Assembly: GCA_028532985.1 (NCBI GenBank)
Contig: JANCIK010000001.1
Span: 4,588,001-4,652,000 of the forward strand
Direction: 5' to 3'
Length of the DNA: 64,000 nucleotides
Origin: Stropharia rugosoannulata
Lineage: Eukaryota > Basidiomycota > Agaricomycetes > Agaricales > Strophariaceae
In this document: positions 33,895 through 45,135 of the stretch, piece by piece
Layout: every line of letters begins with the position of its first letter
Numbering within the stretch: position 1 is the first letter of the stretch
The notes under the pieces: generated by a model
Told to the model about the DNA's origin: nothing
Seen by the model: only the letters and a program-made list of their open reading frames with translations
Database searches by the model: none
Translations under genes and position numbers: made by a program

Positions 33895-34115
33895 TTACCA
33901 GCACGATGAGGTGCAGTGACGAATACGCACAGATGAGCTGGTATGCCCGATGACTATCCACGCGTCATCCGCGCCCGTGATGTTCCCAAATATCGTCCGC
34001 AGACGGTCGAGCCCGCGGTGGTTTAAACGAACTTGTTCTCCTAGCTGTGCAAAGTAAGAAACGCAAGACTATCACAGATATAGAGTTGGCGGCTGACCTT
34101 GTATTTGTGGGCCAT
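33895..34115 (-). CDS. Weak candidate for a 55-aa protein
   Basis: Two exons, 34115-34098 (MAHKYK) and 34044-33895, joined by a 53-bp GT-AG intron, give a 55-aa protein with LGEQVRLNHRGLDRLRTIFG and TGADDAWIVIGH. The first part looks like real protein sequence, the end less so, and another frame is open over the last third. It may be the 5' end of a decayed gene. No family recognised. Confidence 0.25.
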
Positions 34116-34896
34116 AGTGACTTGAGAGTGACAAAGGTTTAAAGGAGGGTAGTAAGATACAGAGAGACGCGGTTCGTTCGAGATTAAATGAGGTCTGTGG
34201 GACAATGTCAAGAGAAGTAGAAAGGGAGGGTAATTGTTCCTGCTAAGCAAAGCTTGTTTATATCCACGAGCGCCATCGCGAACCTGACTAAAATATTCGC
34301 AGCGACAGCCTCAAGGCGATAAACGCCTATAAGTGGTTAAAAGGAAGCACCTCACCCGATGTCAGATGCTGGCATTATTTATCGAGTCCCTGGGTGTGCC
34401 CAGTAACCCCTTAGAAACCCCTCGTTGAAGCGCGGCGGCCAATACATTGAACAGCGGCAGTGGGCGGCGCCCTGCGGCGCCTCGGATTTGAAACGTCGTG
34501 GCATTCAAATAGAATATGATGTAATTTTTGATTTGCCCTGGTCACTGCTTCCTGACCGCGCGGCATCATGAGTTGACGATCCCAGTTGGAGACAATGGGC
34601 ACGGTGACTTCAGCCATCGTATCTGAGTACAATATTCACGCTTCAAGCTTCAAGGTTCTACAATCTGGAATCGTAGTCAAGCCAGCAGAACTAGCTTCAC
34701 ATATAATTACCGGCTTTGTCGGTAAGCTTGTAGAAACATCGCCGACATAAGTACCAATGACATGGTTGTTCGCCTTGTCCTAGTGTACGGAGCTTGGAAA
34801 CGTGCCACAGACATAAACTTTCAGCACAAAAATTACCGTTGTGTAACATATCCCCGGCGGCGTTATGGATGTCAGACGAGTCATTAGGTATTCCGC

Positions 34897-34927
34897 AGGA
34901 TCCTGCTGGATCCTGCTGGATCCAGCA
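34897..34927. repeat. Tandem GGATCCTGCT repeat
   Basis: Three GGATCC words at ten-base spacing, the unit being GGATCCTGCT. Confidence 0.6.
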
Positions 34928-36178
34928 TGCACACCCTGTCAGTCAAGTTGAGCGCGTCTACTTTTTAGCTGTTCATTTCGCACTGCTGCTTACGCGTACG
35001 GTTCACCACTTAATCCCATGTGGACAACGCATGCTTGCTTGATCTATTAATATTGTTACCCCCAAATTTTTACAGTGGAAGTCCTCGACTTATTTGGCCT
35101 GCCGAATTGTATTTATAACTGCAGAGCAAAGCGATCCGAGTCCGAGCAAAGGCGGCAAATAGTCAACTCACCTAAGCCACAGTTGCCCGTGGACAATCCA
35201 CAAGTTACTTATCATCTTGTTTGTAGACGACGTAGACTGCATACTAGTACATACTCCACCAAAGGTTCCACTGGGGCTCTGACCAGGTAGAGACCTGAGA
35301 ATTTCTGACTGTATACCCACCGTCCCTGACTGGCGGCCGCAGAAGTCGGAGTACGTTGGCAAGTGACAACTCGAGCAACTCCATTGCCACATTTTCGCTG
35401 ATTGCCCGGTCGACATGCCATTGCGTTGAAAATGCCAGGGCTAAATCCTGTTGACATACAAAACGTCATCTTGTCAACAACACTCCTGAGCACCAGTAGC
35501 CGTTCATGGCTCTAAGCAGCATATTTCGCGATTTTCGAGCACCGCTGTCATTGCTCTGTAGTCTTCATTTTGAAAGGCCTGACTTGGACACAGTACACTC
35601 GCTATACACAGCATAATGCATTCAGTATATCTCATGTTAGAGGACGTGGAAAATTAACATGGTGTATATGGTTTAGTTCGGACGGAATCGGCAAATGCCC
35701 GACGCAAGACAGGGGCCCCTGTACTAACGTATTTTAAGTAGTTTCTCCGGGTTTGGCATATGTTCCTAGAAACTGCATTCATACCAAATACATATGTAGT
35801 GCCAAATTTTAACATTTTGATTTTTAGTGGATATCCATCCGACAAGAGTCGATGCTTGTCACAGTTTCATGCATATGTTTTCCTCCAATTGCATCTGTAT
35901 TTAGTTGTGAATACTAAACAGGCTACGAAGTCAAGCCGATGCGGGACCAAATCGCACATGTAAGACCAGCGCTTATTTCCGCCGGGCCTGGTCACAATGT
36001 TGCTTACTTTTTATCGGACTAATTACCCCGCCGACAAGTCCACGAGAATATATTGGAGTGCTGCAAGGGACGGAAGTTGAATAGTAAAATCTAGGCAGTT
36101 CAAGCAGCCGAAAACATACCACATTTTAACTGAATGGCAAGTAGTACATTACTACATACAGAGGTATTAATTTGTCTG

Positions 36179-36405
36179 TCATTGCAGCATAGCTGCACCC
36201 ACGCCACAGCTTACTGCGGTGGCTGCAAGTAGAGCTGCTGTCAGATATGCAACAAGAGGTTTACTGTTCCATCAGACCCAATGTTGGACATATAATGCAA
36301 GTTTATGACAGTGTGAGTATACAAGCCAACGAAAGGAATAGACTGACGGTTAGGGTCTAAGGCGGCCGACGGATAAGTAAGAGAATTTCTCGAAATGTAT
36401 GGCAT
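36179..36405 (-). pseudogene. Candidate C-terminal exons of a membrane-anchored protein (relic or unrecognised gene)
   Basis: Two exon-like pieces: one ending at 36323 (SRNSLTYPSAALDPNRQ, IPFVGF) and 36263-36179, joined in phase by a 59-bp GT-AG intron. The last exon encodes KPLVAYLTAALLAATAVSCG, then VGAAMLQ and a stop, a convincing C-terminal transmembrane segment. Upstream on the same strand (36480-36570) another open piece reads SFLIDSPHRPPLSELETL and may be a preceding exon. I could not assemble a full gene or name a family, so its status is open. Confidence 0.35.
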
Positions 36406-36894
36406 GGTGTCACGTAAATCGTCAAAGTATCAACTCTTTACTGATTTCACCTCATTTCAACATATATCTTACCTCAAGGTTTCAAGCTCTGACAGAGGCG
36501 GCCTATGAGGGCTGTCAATGAGGAAGGATTTAATTGTATGTGGATGTAGTATAGTTTTCTGATAACACATCTGGGAAAAATTATACTCTCTTAGTATCCC
36601 CAAGTACGTTTTTAAGCTTCAAAACTCTGGCATGAGACAAAGTGCACGAAATCCACGGAGTCAAAAGTTTTCATCGAATATCCAAATTTGATTCAGATTG
36701 ATATTAGCGCCGGTGCTTCACAGTGTCCTACCCCATCCTATCTAGCAAAATATTCTTTATATATGGCCTCGTCAGGAATCAGATCGTATGTAACGAGTAA
36801 AATGACCGCCTGACAGTCTCGGGAACGACGGTATAAAGACAATATTAAAACACAGTATGTATACATAACGCACGGAGCTACTAGCAGCCAAGAG

Positions 36895-37131
36895 TTAGAA
36901 CTTATACAGCAGCGCCGTCGGCCATCCTCGTGGTCTCTGGTTGAGCTGTACAGCAGCTGTCCAAATTGCCAACGCGATGTAAACGAGAGCAACGTATGTA
37001 TTCTTGATATATTCTGCCACGCCGCAAGCTGATTTTTACTTAACAAAGTTTGGAAGGAGGGCCGGGAACCAAGGAGACGCGTATCCCAATGCCCATTCAG
37101 CGCCAGCTGCCATCCGCAACCCCGAAGTCCG
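36895..37131 (-). pseudogene. Relic of a membrane-protein gene with an in-frame stop
   Basis: One frame reads GLRMAAGAEWALGYASPWFP, ALLPNFVK, a TAA at 37036-37038, then in the same frame CGVAEYIKNTYVALVYIALA, IWTAAVQLNQRPRGWPTALL and a stop at 36895. Residue use looks coding and the second half is a hydrophobic helix. The stop in the middle and a TGA just upstream suggest decay. It could belong with the pieces at 36179-36570. Family not recognised. Confidence 0.35.
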
Positions 37132-38755
37132 GTTTCATTCTGCTCCTAGTCACGACAAGTTCTTTCTTCAAGTTTGCCTCACTGGCGATGTACACACATG
37201 AAGTACACTAACTTCTTAAAGTAGCCCTCGCATCGCCCCATACGCCTCTCGATTTTGATCTAATTTCAGCCACAGACGCGTAACCGCGAATGTCATTAAC
37301 TTGTACACATGCTACACATTCAATCATGCATATGTTACTAATGTACAATAGACCATGTATGCATTGTGATCCGGTCGTGCACCCATCGGAGTAGCCTGAG
37401 TGGATAGCATGTATGCATGGTTACCTTTGAAGTTTGCTTACCCACATGCACCCGTCTATTTCCAACGGATCAATGACCTAAGTACCTTCGGAGAACCTTG
37501 CTCAAATCCGGTCCTAATGTTGTGTTCGCAACACTAACACATCTACGCAAATTATTTAGCGCACAGCGTTTCAACTACCGACATTAGCCAGCAACAACAC
37601 CGCACAGCACGGGTTGACAGAACCATTCTCTTATTTTTTTTCCGTACTGCGCAGACATCCAATAGAAATCTATGTAGTAGGACTTCGTAGTACCATATAC
37701 GCGACTACTAATAACAACCATATAAGAGAAAAAGAGACAGACAAGAAGAAAGAAAGAAAAAAACACGACCAAACCTACAAAAAGGAGAATGAATAGATAG
37801 ATGCATCTACTTGAGGTTTACCAATGGTACGCAAAGGAGAAATTCGAACTGTATAAAGAAAGGTTCGTCCAGAAATAACGACCAACGCCCGGCACCATCT
37901 CAAAAGAGGTGAAGTAGATTGGTCCAGATAAGGAATGTTGTACAGGCCTACTCGTCAAAGAAGGCGGGGGCAACTCAATCACTAAGGCTTGAGAGAAAAC
38001 ATCCGTACACCTGGGTTCGTTGAAGATGACTGATACACAAATTGCTGGGAGGGCGGAGATGCGCTACCGGAGGACGTCAGGGATCCATAATCCTTTATAA
38101 TCGGGCTTGCAGGTGACGGGCGCTGACGCTGGCGGCCAGTTGGGGCGGATAGCTAATATCAATTCGGCTTTAGCAAGTCCGCGAGGGGAAAGAACTCTTG
38201 CAGTCCGATCCCCCAAGAAGAAATCCAACACGAAGTCCCAGATGACTAGGCTGCAGGGACCGATCGAATAGGGCATTTTGTGGAGTCACAGGCGGCCCAC
38301 ATAGAGAGAGATAAATTATCTTAGATAGGTGTGTAATCGGGGCACAGATATCAATCGGTAGTCGAGTACAAGGAATGATATAGCCTGTAAATTCAGACGG
38401 AGATACGAAAAAAAAACATGCAGTCCACTTAATGGAGGGAGGGAGAAGGGACATGGGCTAAGCCGGAACTGGAAGGAGGGGAGGGAGGGGCCAAGAGGCC
38501 AATAAATGCAATGGCAAGTGACAGTGACGATTGGGTCCAAAGGTTATCATGAAAATAGGGTAGAAGATGTTACAACGGGCTTCAGGGCCGGATTGACTTT
38601 TGATTGATTTGGACTGGGAGGGTATGGGAATACGAGGCCGGGTAAACAGGAGGGAGGTGGGTGGGCGCCTGGTAATTCTATGACGCGATGGTAACATTAA
38701 ACGTGAAATGGTGTCGTGAAAGGGCATGTTGCAGAGACCAAGACACAGCAGGGTT
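37132..38755. other. Intergenic
   Basis: No gene supported. AT-rich to 37800, with an A/G-rich run at 37720-37800, then the 3' flank of the transporter. Confidence 0.55.
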
Positions 38756-41574
38756 TTATGACGAAACGACGATAGGGTTGCCTGCACTGTCCAGTGCTGG
38801 AGGGAAGCCCTTCCACGTAACACCGCCTGGAGGTATAGGCAAGAATGTCTTCCGCTGGTAATCCGCAGCTACCAATTTCAATCAGCACCCACAGAAAAAG
38901 GAACAAAATGTGAAAGGACTCACTAGCTGTAAACACCTGATTCCCCCACCAATTCACATTGATCGTCCCTCCCCTCGGGAACTGTAGGGTAAAGAAGATG
39001 ACCATGACGGCAATAACAGTCCCGCTGTCCAACGCCGAGCTCAACACATAGTTGAACTTGCTCCACCACGCAAAGTTGCGTTTGCGAATGAGGTACTGGA
39101 ATGCAAATCCAACCGCGAACCACGACGAGTAGTTGATTCCCGTCGCGGGCGGTATCGATGACACGCCATTGAGGATGACGGGTGTGCTCACGTAGCGCGC
39201 CCATGTATTAGGGTATTTTCGCTGCCAGAGGTAGAAAGGAAGGGGGAGGAAAGCTCCGACGATGATCGCATACAGATGCGGATGGTACAGAGACCCGGTC
39301 CCAAACTGCTTCGTTGGACCAATGAGACCCCTGCACCGCAGCAAAGTCAAGGTCAGACCCTATCACTCAAGTGCAGTCCATGTAACACGTACCATACAGC
39401 CGACGCAGTGAAGAAGACTTGATTGTGCGGACACGTCAACTGCGACTTTTGATTGTCACTGCAGATATCCGGCACATTCTTGAATATCCACTCCTTCACA
39501 CCAACTTGGATGAAGGCAGCCAGAACGGTCGACACCATTTGCACTAAGCAAAGAAATTTGACGTCAACATTACATACCCTGATAGATCGTACCAGAACGT
39601 ACCAATGAAGGTCGCTCGTGGCGGGACCTTGACATAATGACCAAGCTTCAAGTCCTGAACGAACGAAGTAGCAGCCGCAAGCGTCTGCACCGAGTACGCC
39701 TTGAACAACATGTTGACCAACGGTTTTCCAGGCAACAGCGTGCCCGGAATGATCTGTGCGAGGATATTGATCGTAATCTATATTTCATTTTAGCACAAGT
39801 AAAACACCACACACAAAAAAAAGAGAGAACTTACACCCTGACCCGTCATCGCATAGATGAACCCAGATGGCAGAACGTAAATTACCGGCAGCAGTACGCT
39901 TAACAACAGCGCCCACACCGGGACGTCCGTGTGCCACACCTCCACCGTGACGACCGCGAGCGCGAAGAAAACGCAGAACGACACGAGGTACCACCAGTCG
40001 GGGACTTCGGGGTAGTTCCGCATGAGCTTGGCATGAATATCGTCCGCCTCGACGCGCACTTTCCGCAGACCGTTGAACAGCGCTTTGCCGTGGTACAGTC
40101 CCGTGTGAACGATGACGCACGTGCTGAGCGCGAACGCGAGCAGGTACGTCACAGCGTACGTGGCGGGCAGATAGAGCGGCGAGTAATTGAAGTATGCCTC
40201 CGAGTCAAAGGTGTCGTTCAACATAAGAATGCGGCTGACGTTATAAGTTTGTCCGAAACGGTCGAATGGTTCATTGGCCGAGATAGGGAAGTAGGCCAAA
40301 TCCCAGGACTGTGACACCGTCCCCGTAAGCACATAGAAGAGAAGTATCGACGGCGGGCACGTACGTTGGTATAGTACAAGATAGGTGTCATAATCCAGAA
40401 GAACAGAACAAAGCCAATAATGACATGGACCTCAGCCCACCAAGGCACTAAGATGTCCATATCCATTAACAAGATACCAACGCTGTAAAAAGGAAAATAC
40501 ATACCCATCAACGGACTTCCTATCCAACTTATCTGCGTCCAATCAAAAGTGAGTATGCTCATCCCCAGACCCGAGCTAACACCAAAGAGCTGATTAACAG
40601 GGACGTTGTTCGGCGCTGCCCAGCAGATGAAAGAGAACACAGAAAGCGCCTCAAAGAGGTATCCTGGCGCCCGCAGAATCAGCACCGTCTCCAAGATCGA
40701 GCAATTTATTTTAACGCTTACCAGGGAGGAAGAAAAACACGAAACTGGCCGCTGTGGTGATGATATAGAACTTGTACCTCGACATGCCCTTGCTCCCAGG
40801 CTCATAGGTGCCGCCATACATCCCAATCCCATCATCATCATCCTCCGCATGCAGTGTATTCAACAAAGTACACGCGACCAAGTTCTGCGGCCACACCATA
40901 CTAGCAGGCCATACCAAGAAACGGCGACACAGCCCCGCGAGGCCGAAACCCGTCAGCTGCGTCGCGAGCACGAGCGTAAGCGAGAACCAATAGTCAATAT
41001 GGATGTGGTAAAACTTGTTAGACACCACGATAGCGTTGAGCGCATACGGCGGGCCGACGGCTACATTCGCCATAATGTACACGAGTACGTGCTCCTTGAT
41101 GTTCCACGGGCCGGGGTTGAGCGAGAATTCGAGGCAGCGGGGGTAGGTAAGCGGGAGCATGAGGTTGGTTAAGAGGCGCCAGAGCGCAAAGGAGGGTTGG
41201 TTCGTTGGGAACCAGCGGCGCGGCAGGTTAGGTAACGGGATTCGGTATGTCGTGATGGGTAGTGAAAATGCGAGGAATTTCCCGAATGGATATGATAGAA
41301 GGACGAGGGCAAGAGGGACGATGGTTGGTGCTGGCGCTCGGAAGTTAAAAAATACATTGAGAGCACTGATTGAGGGTAACTCAGTTAACGACAAAGTTAT
41401 GTATGCAGAAGACGCAATAGCGACTTACGTGCTCGTCATACATAGCAATAAACCGACAACCCACATACGAATAGTCATTGCAGGCATGTCGGGGTCGTCT
41501 ATATTCGACACAGATGCGCGGACCTCCGCAAAGGGGCTGTCCTCTTCCTCGATGGCATCAAAGTCGAACTCCAT
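38756..41574 (-). CDS. Oligopeptide transporter (OPT family)
   Basis: Known family: OPT proteins are plasma-membrane or vacuolar proton-coupled carriers of tetra/pentapeptides, glutathione or metal chelates. Seen: nine exons, 41574-41429, 41365-40722, 40663-40505, 40447-40365, 40308-39835, 39777-39603, 39543-39393, 39330-38924 and 38868-38756, predicting 783 aa, normal for the family. There is an acidic cytosolic N-terminus (EFDFDAIEEEDSPF, then DDPDMPAMTIRMW), about a dozen hydrophobic helices, the OPT signature NPGPWNIKEH, and the later SGFIYAMTGQG, KLGHYVKVPPR and NQVFFTASAVWGLIGP blocks. It ends TFLPIPPGGVTWKGFPPALD. All introns are GT-AG. Substrate cannot be told from sequence. Confidence 0.93.
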
Positions 41575-43255
41575 TCTAGAAGAAGCAGAGCGCGTCAGCG
41601 TCAGCGCCATAGGGTGTTTCAAAGACAAGACAGAATGCGAATGTGATGAAGAGGGCATAATCCAAAAAAACCAAAAGGATAAGGCAACAGGGCAAAGCAA
41701 ATGGGAATGAACGGGAACGAGAACGGGAATGGGAAATAGCAAACACTCGAATCGAAAAAAGGCGGCAATTCAACGAAATAAAAAGAAACGTGGAGAAAGG
41801 GAAAAGGTGAGTGAAGAGGCCAACCAGATCCAGCACAACGCATCGCCCGAAGAACAACGTAAAAGAAAGTGGCGCAAGAGAAGCCACAGATCCTATCATC
41901 TGGCGGAACGCAGTCAAAAGTCAGTCGCCCTCGAACAGAAATCGGGTTATCCAGCAGCGCAAGATCACACACCCCAACCCAAACAAGCACTGTTCCGCGT
42001 CCAGAGCACGTCGCGAGAAGATTACATAACCGCGCCGATGCTGCGGGGAAGCGCTCGAGATTGAAGGGGGCCCAATTCGAAGCCCAGGCAATAAACAGCA
42101 GGAAGAGGCCTATGCCAGGTAACACCCTCCTAGATGGGCAAGCAGGAACGACTGAAGCACACTCCAAGATGAGATGCGCGCCCATGTGGATCATTGAGTC
42201 AAACCCAATCGCCTAGACAGGCCCGTGCAGAAGCCAGGCGCGATGCCAGCTGCATGCAACTCGATGTCAGAACGCAGAGAAGTAGTGCCAGGAATGGTGT
42301 GGGTCGGGGCGGCGGATCACAAAGAACGAAACAGAACCCACGTGCAGATCGACCGGAGAACAAGGGCCCAATCGAAAAAAGAAAACGGCAGCAAAAGGGC
42401 GCGGTCTGTGCCTCGACATTCAACGAAACGGATCTGGAGCGCTATGTCCGTCTTCTCTGCCCGATAACAGTGTCAGAACCGGGGCGAGTCTACCACTCGA
42501 GGCTGCAGCATGCACATCCGATCAGGGTATCAATCGCCTGCCAGCCCAACTCCCCACGAATGGCCGAGGCGAAAGAAACGGAAAAGAAATAAAGTCCCCA
42601 CCGCATCCCACAGGGGGTCCCAAAATAGTATCCCAGAGCAAGAGAGAAAGATAAGTTATGGGCCCTCCAGAAATAACTGGACACGGAGGGCCGCAAGGTG
42701 CGAGCGGCATCAGAGCGTGACACCGTCCGCTTGGGATGAAGAACAGGAATAGCCATATTCTGACAGATGCACAGCCTGATCTGGATATCCAGCAACACAG
42801 TCTCTGGCAGAGGCAATGTTTCCGCCAACAGAGATAAACCAAAACAGGACCAGAGCATCGCACGCGCCTGTGCGCGCTTCCCACCGCAGCGCAGCGCACG
42901 CAGCCCGCGGCGCACGACAAGCGATAGAAAAAAATACACGTATGAGCCAGAATAAGCAACGTGTGAGACGACACATGTCGGCCTGCCCATGGACGGGAAG
43001 AACAGCTGACAGAGAAGGGAATAGAACGCTGACACGGAAGCCACTGCATGCCGTCCCGGTTGTCCACAGCTGAAGTGTCCCCATGATCACCATATACAAG
43101 TCAAAGACGAACGACTGTCCTTGAGCGATGAAGCCCACGAGTGGCCCGGAGCCGAACAATAGCATCGGCTATGAATGATTTCGTCGTCGACGTTGCCGTT
43201 AGCATACCGTAGTATAATTCAATCAGTAGACCAGTCACGGCGCCAGAAGCAGGGA
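41575..43255. other. Intergenic, OPT promoter and 3' flank of next gene
   Basis: Overlapping open frames exist on both strands throughout, with low-complexity Arg/Ser/Phe translations and no motif. I read these as composition shadows. A long leader of the OPT gene may lie here. Confidence 0.5.
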
Positions 43256-45135
43256 TCATGTGAGAGTCGACACAGTAAATTGCGTTGATGTGTAAGGTCG
43301 GGGTCGGGGCGGGGCGGTGCCATCATCAATGCCAAACTCCACAAGGCAAGACTTTTGCACGGCCCAAATGAAGTTAATGTCCTTCGGGCACTCCAGCTGG
43401 AGTCCAAGAAAGCTCTAGAAGGCATTCTAGACACCGGTGGAGGTGAAGTTTTGGCTTGATCCGATATGCGTAGGGCAGTCGCGGCCAGGTCGTTATATGC
43501 GTTGGTATGCGGAATAAATGAATGAAAAACGAGAAAAAACGAAGAAAGAGGGAGGAAAAAAGGAGGAAAAATGAGAGAGAATTGAGACACATACTTTATG
43601 CTGCCTTCCCGGCTCTCGTCGTCTCTAATACTGGCGCTAACGCCGCTAACACTCATGGTATCGGCATCTGCATAGTCGTACTCGTCGATTTCCTCGCCAT
43701 CGTCAAAGTCATCCTTGCCCCGCCGCTTGCCAGTGCTGACAAACGAACCGGAAAACGATCTGCGCTGGGAAGATTCGGGAATAGTAGTTTGAGTTGTGCC
43801 CGGGCGCTGCTGGGCGGTTCCTCGCGTGTTGCTGCGAGATGAACCTGATATATGCCAGTTATGATAAGAGCCACGAGAGAAAGAAGATGATATCGTACCT
43901 CTAGTTTCGTATCCTTGAGCACTAGCGATTGCGGCGTAGGCGTAGTACGGTTGTGCATTAACGTTCTTCATCCGTCGATGTGGGCCATCCTTCCGCATTG
44001 GTACGCCGCTCGCAACGGCGCCGTCATAGCCTAGGACACCGACAGCGATGCCGCCTGCCTCCGCAGAGCGGACGTCCTCAGCATATGCATTAGACCCGTC
44101 TGTTGACCGATGCTTTCCCGCACGGACCCTTCGACCCCTGCCAGCCGGGGGGCTCTCTAGCCTAAGCGCAGCACGGCCTTTCTCAGACGCCATCGTCGCA
44201 CCGTCGTCGTCGTCGCCCAACTTTGTATTGGGAGAGTCCGGCGGCTCTTCGCCATGAGGGAGGCTGACTACAACTTCCTTCTGCTTATCCACAACGTCGT
44301 CCTCGTCCTCTTCGTCGTCATCTTCCTGGACTACTCTTTGGCCGCCTTCGACCGAGACAGCAGGCGCCACGCTATGCGTGCTCGTCAGCCGTCGCAGCTT
44401 GTACATGTCGCCCCTGTCCATATACGATGGCATGCCTGCGCCTGTGCTTGGTTGAGAGTCGGTGGATGGGGAGGGGGGAGATTGGGGTACTGTCGTGGGC
44501 CGGTTAAGTACTGTGAAGGCGGTGTTGGACGGGCCTGCCAGTGCGTTTCGGTGACCTGCAATGTCAGCCTCAGAAAGGTGGCTGGCAGAGCGGCCCGCCA
44601 CCAGGTGCGAGGTTGACGGACGCTCCCAGGAACTGTACGCATCGGACGTCGACGGGGTCAGGTCTAATGTGCTGCTCGAAGCCGCGCCCGCGGGCGGGAA
44701 GGGGGAGTGGGAAAACGGGGAGAAGGGCGCACTGACGTGGGGATTTTCCTGGTACCGCCCGTAGTACTGGGTCTGCAGAGCAGCAGCCGCCGCCGCTGCC
44801 GTCCCAGCGCCGTGCGATCCATACGGCGACATGGCCTGCTGGTAGTGGGACTGGGACTGGTGGTACTGCATCATCTGCGGCGGCTGTCCGCGTGCGGCGG
44901 TGTCGCCCATGTGCGCCTGCGCCTGCTCCTCTGTGTGCTGCGCGGCCTGCTCCTGCTGCTCGGCCGTCGTCGGGGGCAGAAAAGCAAAGACATCCTCGGC
45001 ATCGCTCTCGTCGTCGTCGTCAAACTCTTCCTCCTCCAGCGTTGGGTCGTACGGCGAAAATCCACCGGCTGTGGTTGGGTGCACTGGGCCCGATGCAGAG
45101 GTGCTCGGTCGGGCGGATGATGGCGGTCGAGGCAT
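43256..45135 (-). CDS. Large acidic low-complexity protein of unknown function
   Basis: Seen: two exons, 45135-43595 and 43412-43256, with a 182-bp intron, predicting 565 aa. The first exon is mostly disordered: Pro/Ser-rich start, LEEEEFDDDDESDAEDVFAF, Gln-rich and Ala9 runs, a Ser/Pro part, acidic runs (QEDDDEEDEDDVVD), basic RGRRVRAGKHR and Ser/Arg-rich stretches. The second exon is compact and looks folded: NFLGLQLECPKDINFIWAVQ, KSCLVEFGID, then a Pro-rich end. The acceptor at 43413 was chosen because it alone gives this good frame; shorter read-through forms end early. Many codons are GC-rich, so shadow frames are abundant. No family recognised. A cytosolic or nuclear scaffold is only a guess. 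Confidence 0.65.

Larger units (their letters stand above)
33177..36178. other. Gene-poor AT-rich stretch
   Basis: Only one weak candidate gene (33895-34115) is listed separately. Long open frames at 33124-33639 and 35168-35493 have odd composition and no motif. A small GC-rich hump occurs at 34430-34500. Confidence 0.5.

Noticed and set aside
34411..34632. 73-aa minus-strand frame starting near MAEVTVPIVSNW
   Set aside because: First residues look plausible but the rest is GC-driven Arg/Ala/Pro; no continuation found.
35168..35493. Cys-containing minus-strand frames suggestive of a small secreted protein
   Set aside because: No signal peptide, Cys spacing fits neither hydrophobin nor CFEM, and two frames are open at once.
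41576..43165. Many overlapping frames up to 191 aa upstream of the OPT gene
   Set aside because: All are low-complexity and mirror each other on opposite strands; no conserved motif.
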